The translations under genes were made by a program, and so were the position numbers. Under the pieces are notes generated by a model that was given only the letters and a program-made list of their open reading frames with translations, ran no database searches and had not been told where the DNA came from. From Lysobacterales bacterium (GTDB lineage: Bacteria > Pseudomonadota > Gammaproteobacteria > Xanthomonadales > SZUA-5), in assembly GCA_024710675.1 (NCBI GenBank), contig JANJUH010000248.1, positions 1 to 14,431 on the forward strand: a stretch of 14,431 nucleotides of DNA, given 5' to 3'. Below, one piece after another: positions 14,229 to 14,431 of this stretch (position 1 is its first letter; every line of letters begins with the position of its first letter).

Positions 14229-14431
14229 GTGCAGCTGCGCCACTCTGGGCCAAGGGCCTGCCGCTCGATGCGGTGATCCACCGCTACACGGTGGGCGAGG
14301 ACCCGGTGCTCGACCTGGCGTTGTTGCCCTTCGATGCGCTCGGCTCGGCGGCGCACGCACGGATGCTCGGCGAAGTGGGTCTCTTGCCCGCGGCTGACGC
14401 GGACGCGCTGGTCGCGGCGCTCGCGGAACTG
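14225..14431 (+). CDS. argH: argininosuccinate lyase (partial, runs off right edge)
   Basis: The last 69 codons of the window start with GTG in a 4-base overlap with argB. The translated start, LWAKGLPLDAVIHRYTVGEDPVLDLALLPFDALGSAAHARMLGEVGLL, follows the argininosuccinate lyase N-terminus. In that family an LW-x-KG start is followed by the GED-x-x-LD helix and then a D-x-x-GS-x-AHA-x-ML-x-x-x-GLL segment. The family's signature GSSxMPxKxN loop and catalytic serine lie outside the window. The enzyme splits argininosuccinate into arginine and fumarate, the last step of the pathway. Its position in the operon strongly supports the call. Confidence 0.86.
   Translation, partial: MSAAAPLWAKGLPLDAVIHRYTVGEDPVLDLALLPFDALGSAAHARMLGEVGLLPAADADALVAALAEL

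Overview
The window is GC-rich, densely packed gammaproteobacterial chromosome, most likely from the order Lysobacterales/Xanthomonadales. Pointers to that group are an arginine operon built around an ArgF'-type (acylornithine) transcarbamylase next to argB and argH, an ECF sigma factor paired with a Ser/Thr kinase, and secreted proteins carrying a C-terminal module that I associate from memory with this order. The exact genus cannot be read from the sequence. No tRNA, rRNA, CRISPR array, insertion sequence or phage gene was seen, and no gene-free stretch exceeds about 235 bases.

Layout. Bases 1-1692 (minus strand) hold a wax ester synthase/diacylglycerol acyltransferase followed, in a 4-base overlap, by an alpha/beta hydrolase that runs off the left edge. 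Bases 1769-2729 (minus) hold an overlapping pair, a VOC/glyoxalase-like protein and a GNAT acetyltransferase. A paired REP-like palindrome lies at 2789-2860. Bases 2874-3323 (minus) encode a single-domain globin. Bases 3417-6710 (minus) encode a large Asp-box (BNR) propeller lipoprotein with two 114-residue C-terminal repeats. Diverging from it are an ECF sigma factor (6846-7430) and a membrane Ser/Thr kinase with a long extracytoplasmic helical-repeat region (7427-10018). A small LprI-like secreted protein (10005-10436, minus) converges on the kinase gene.

From 10476 to the right edge lies an arginine biosynthesis region. argR is read leftward. A divergent operon reads rightward: an argD-type aminotransferase, a transcarbamylase (argF'), argB, and the start of argH. 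The AT-rich gap between argR and the aminotransferase carries two imperfect palindromes spaced like tandem ARG boxes, so ArgR probably controls both directions. A 160-base inverted-repeat element sits between argF' and argB.

The two most interesting points are these. (1) The transcarbamylase has the residue pattern of the Bacteroides N-succinylornithine enzyme rather than the Xanthomonas N-acetylornithine enzyme, which suggests a succinylated arginine pathway. (2) The sigma factor has threonines where ordinary ECF factors carry an acidic patch, and it is translationally coupled to a kinase. This fits phosphorylation-activated ECF systems, with the divergent lipoprotein as a possible target or partner.
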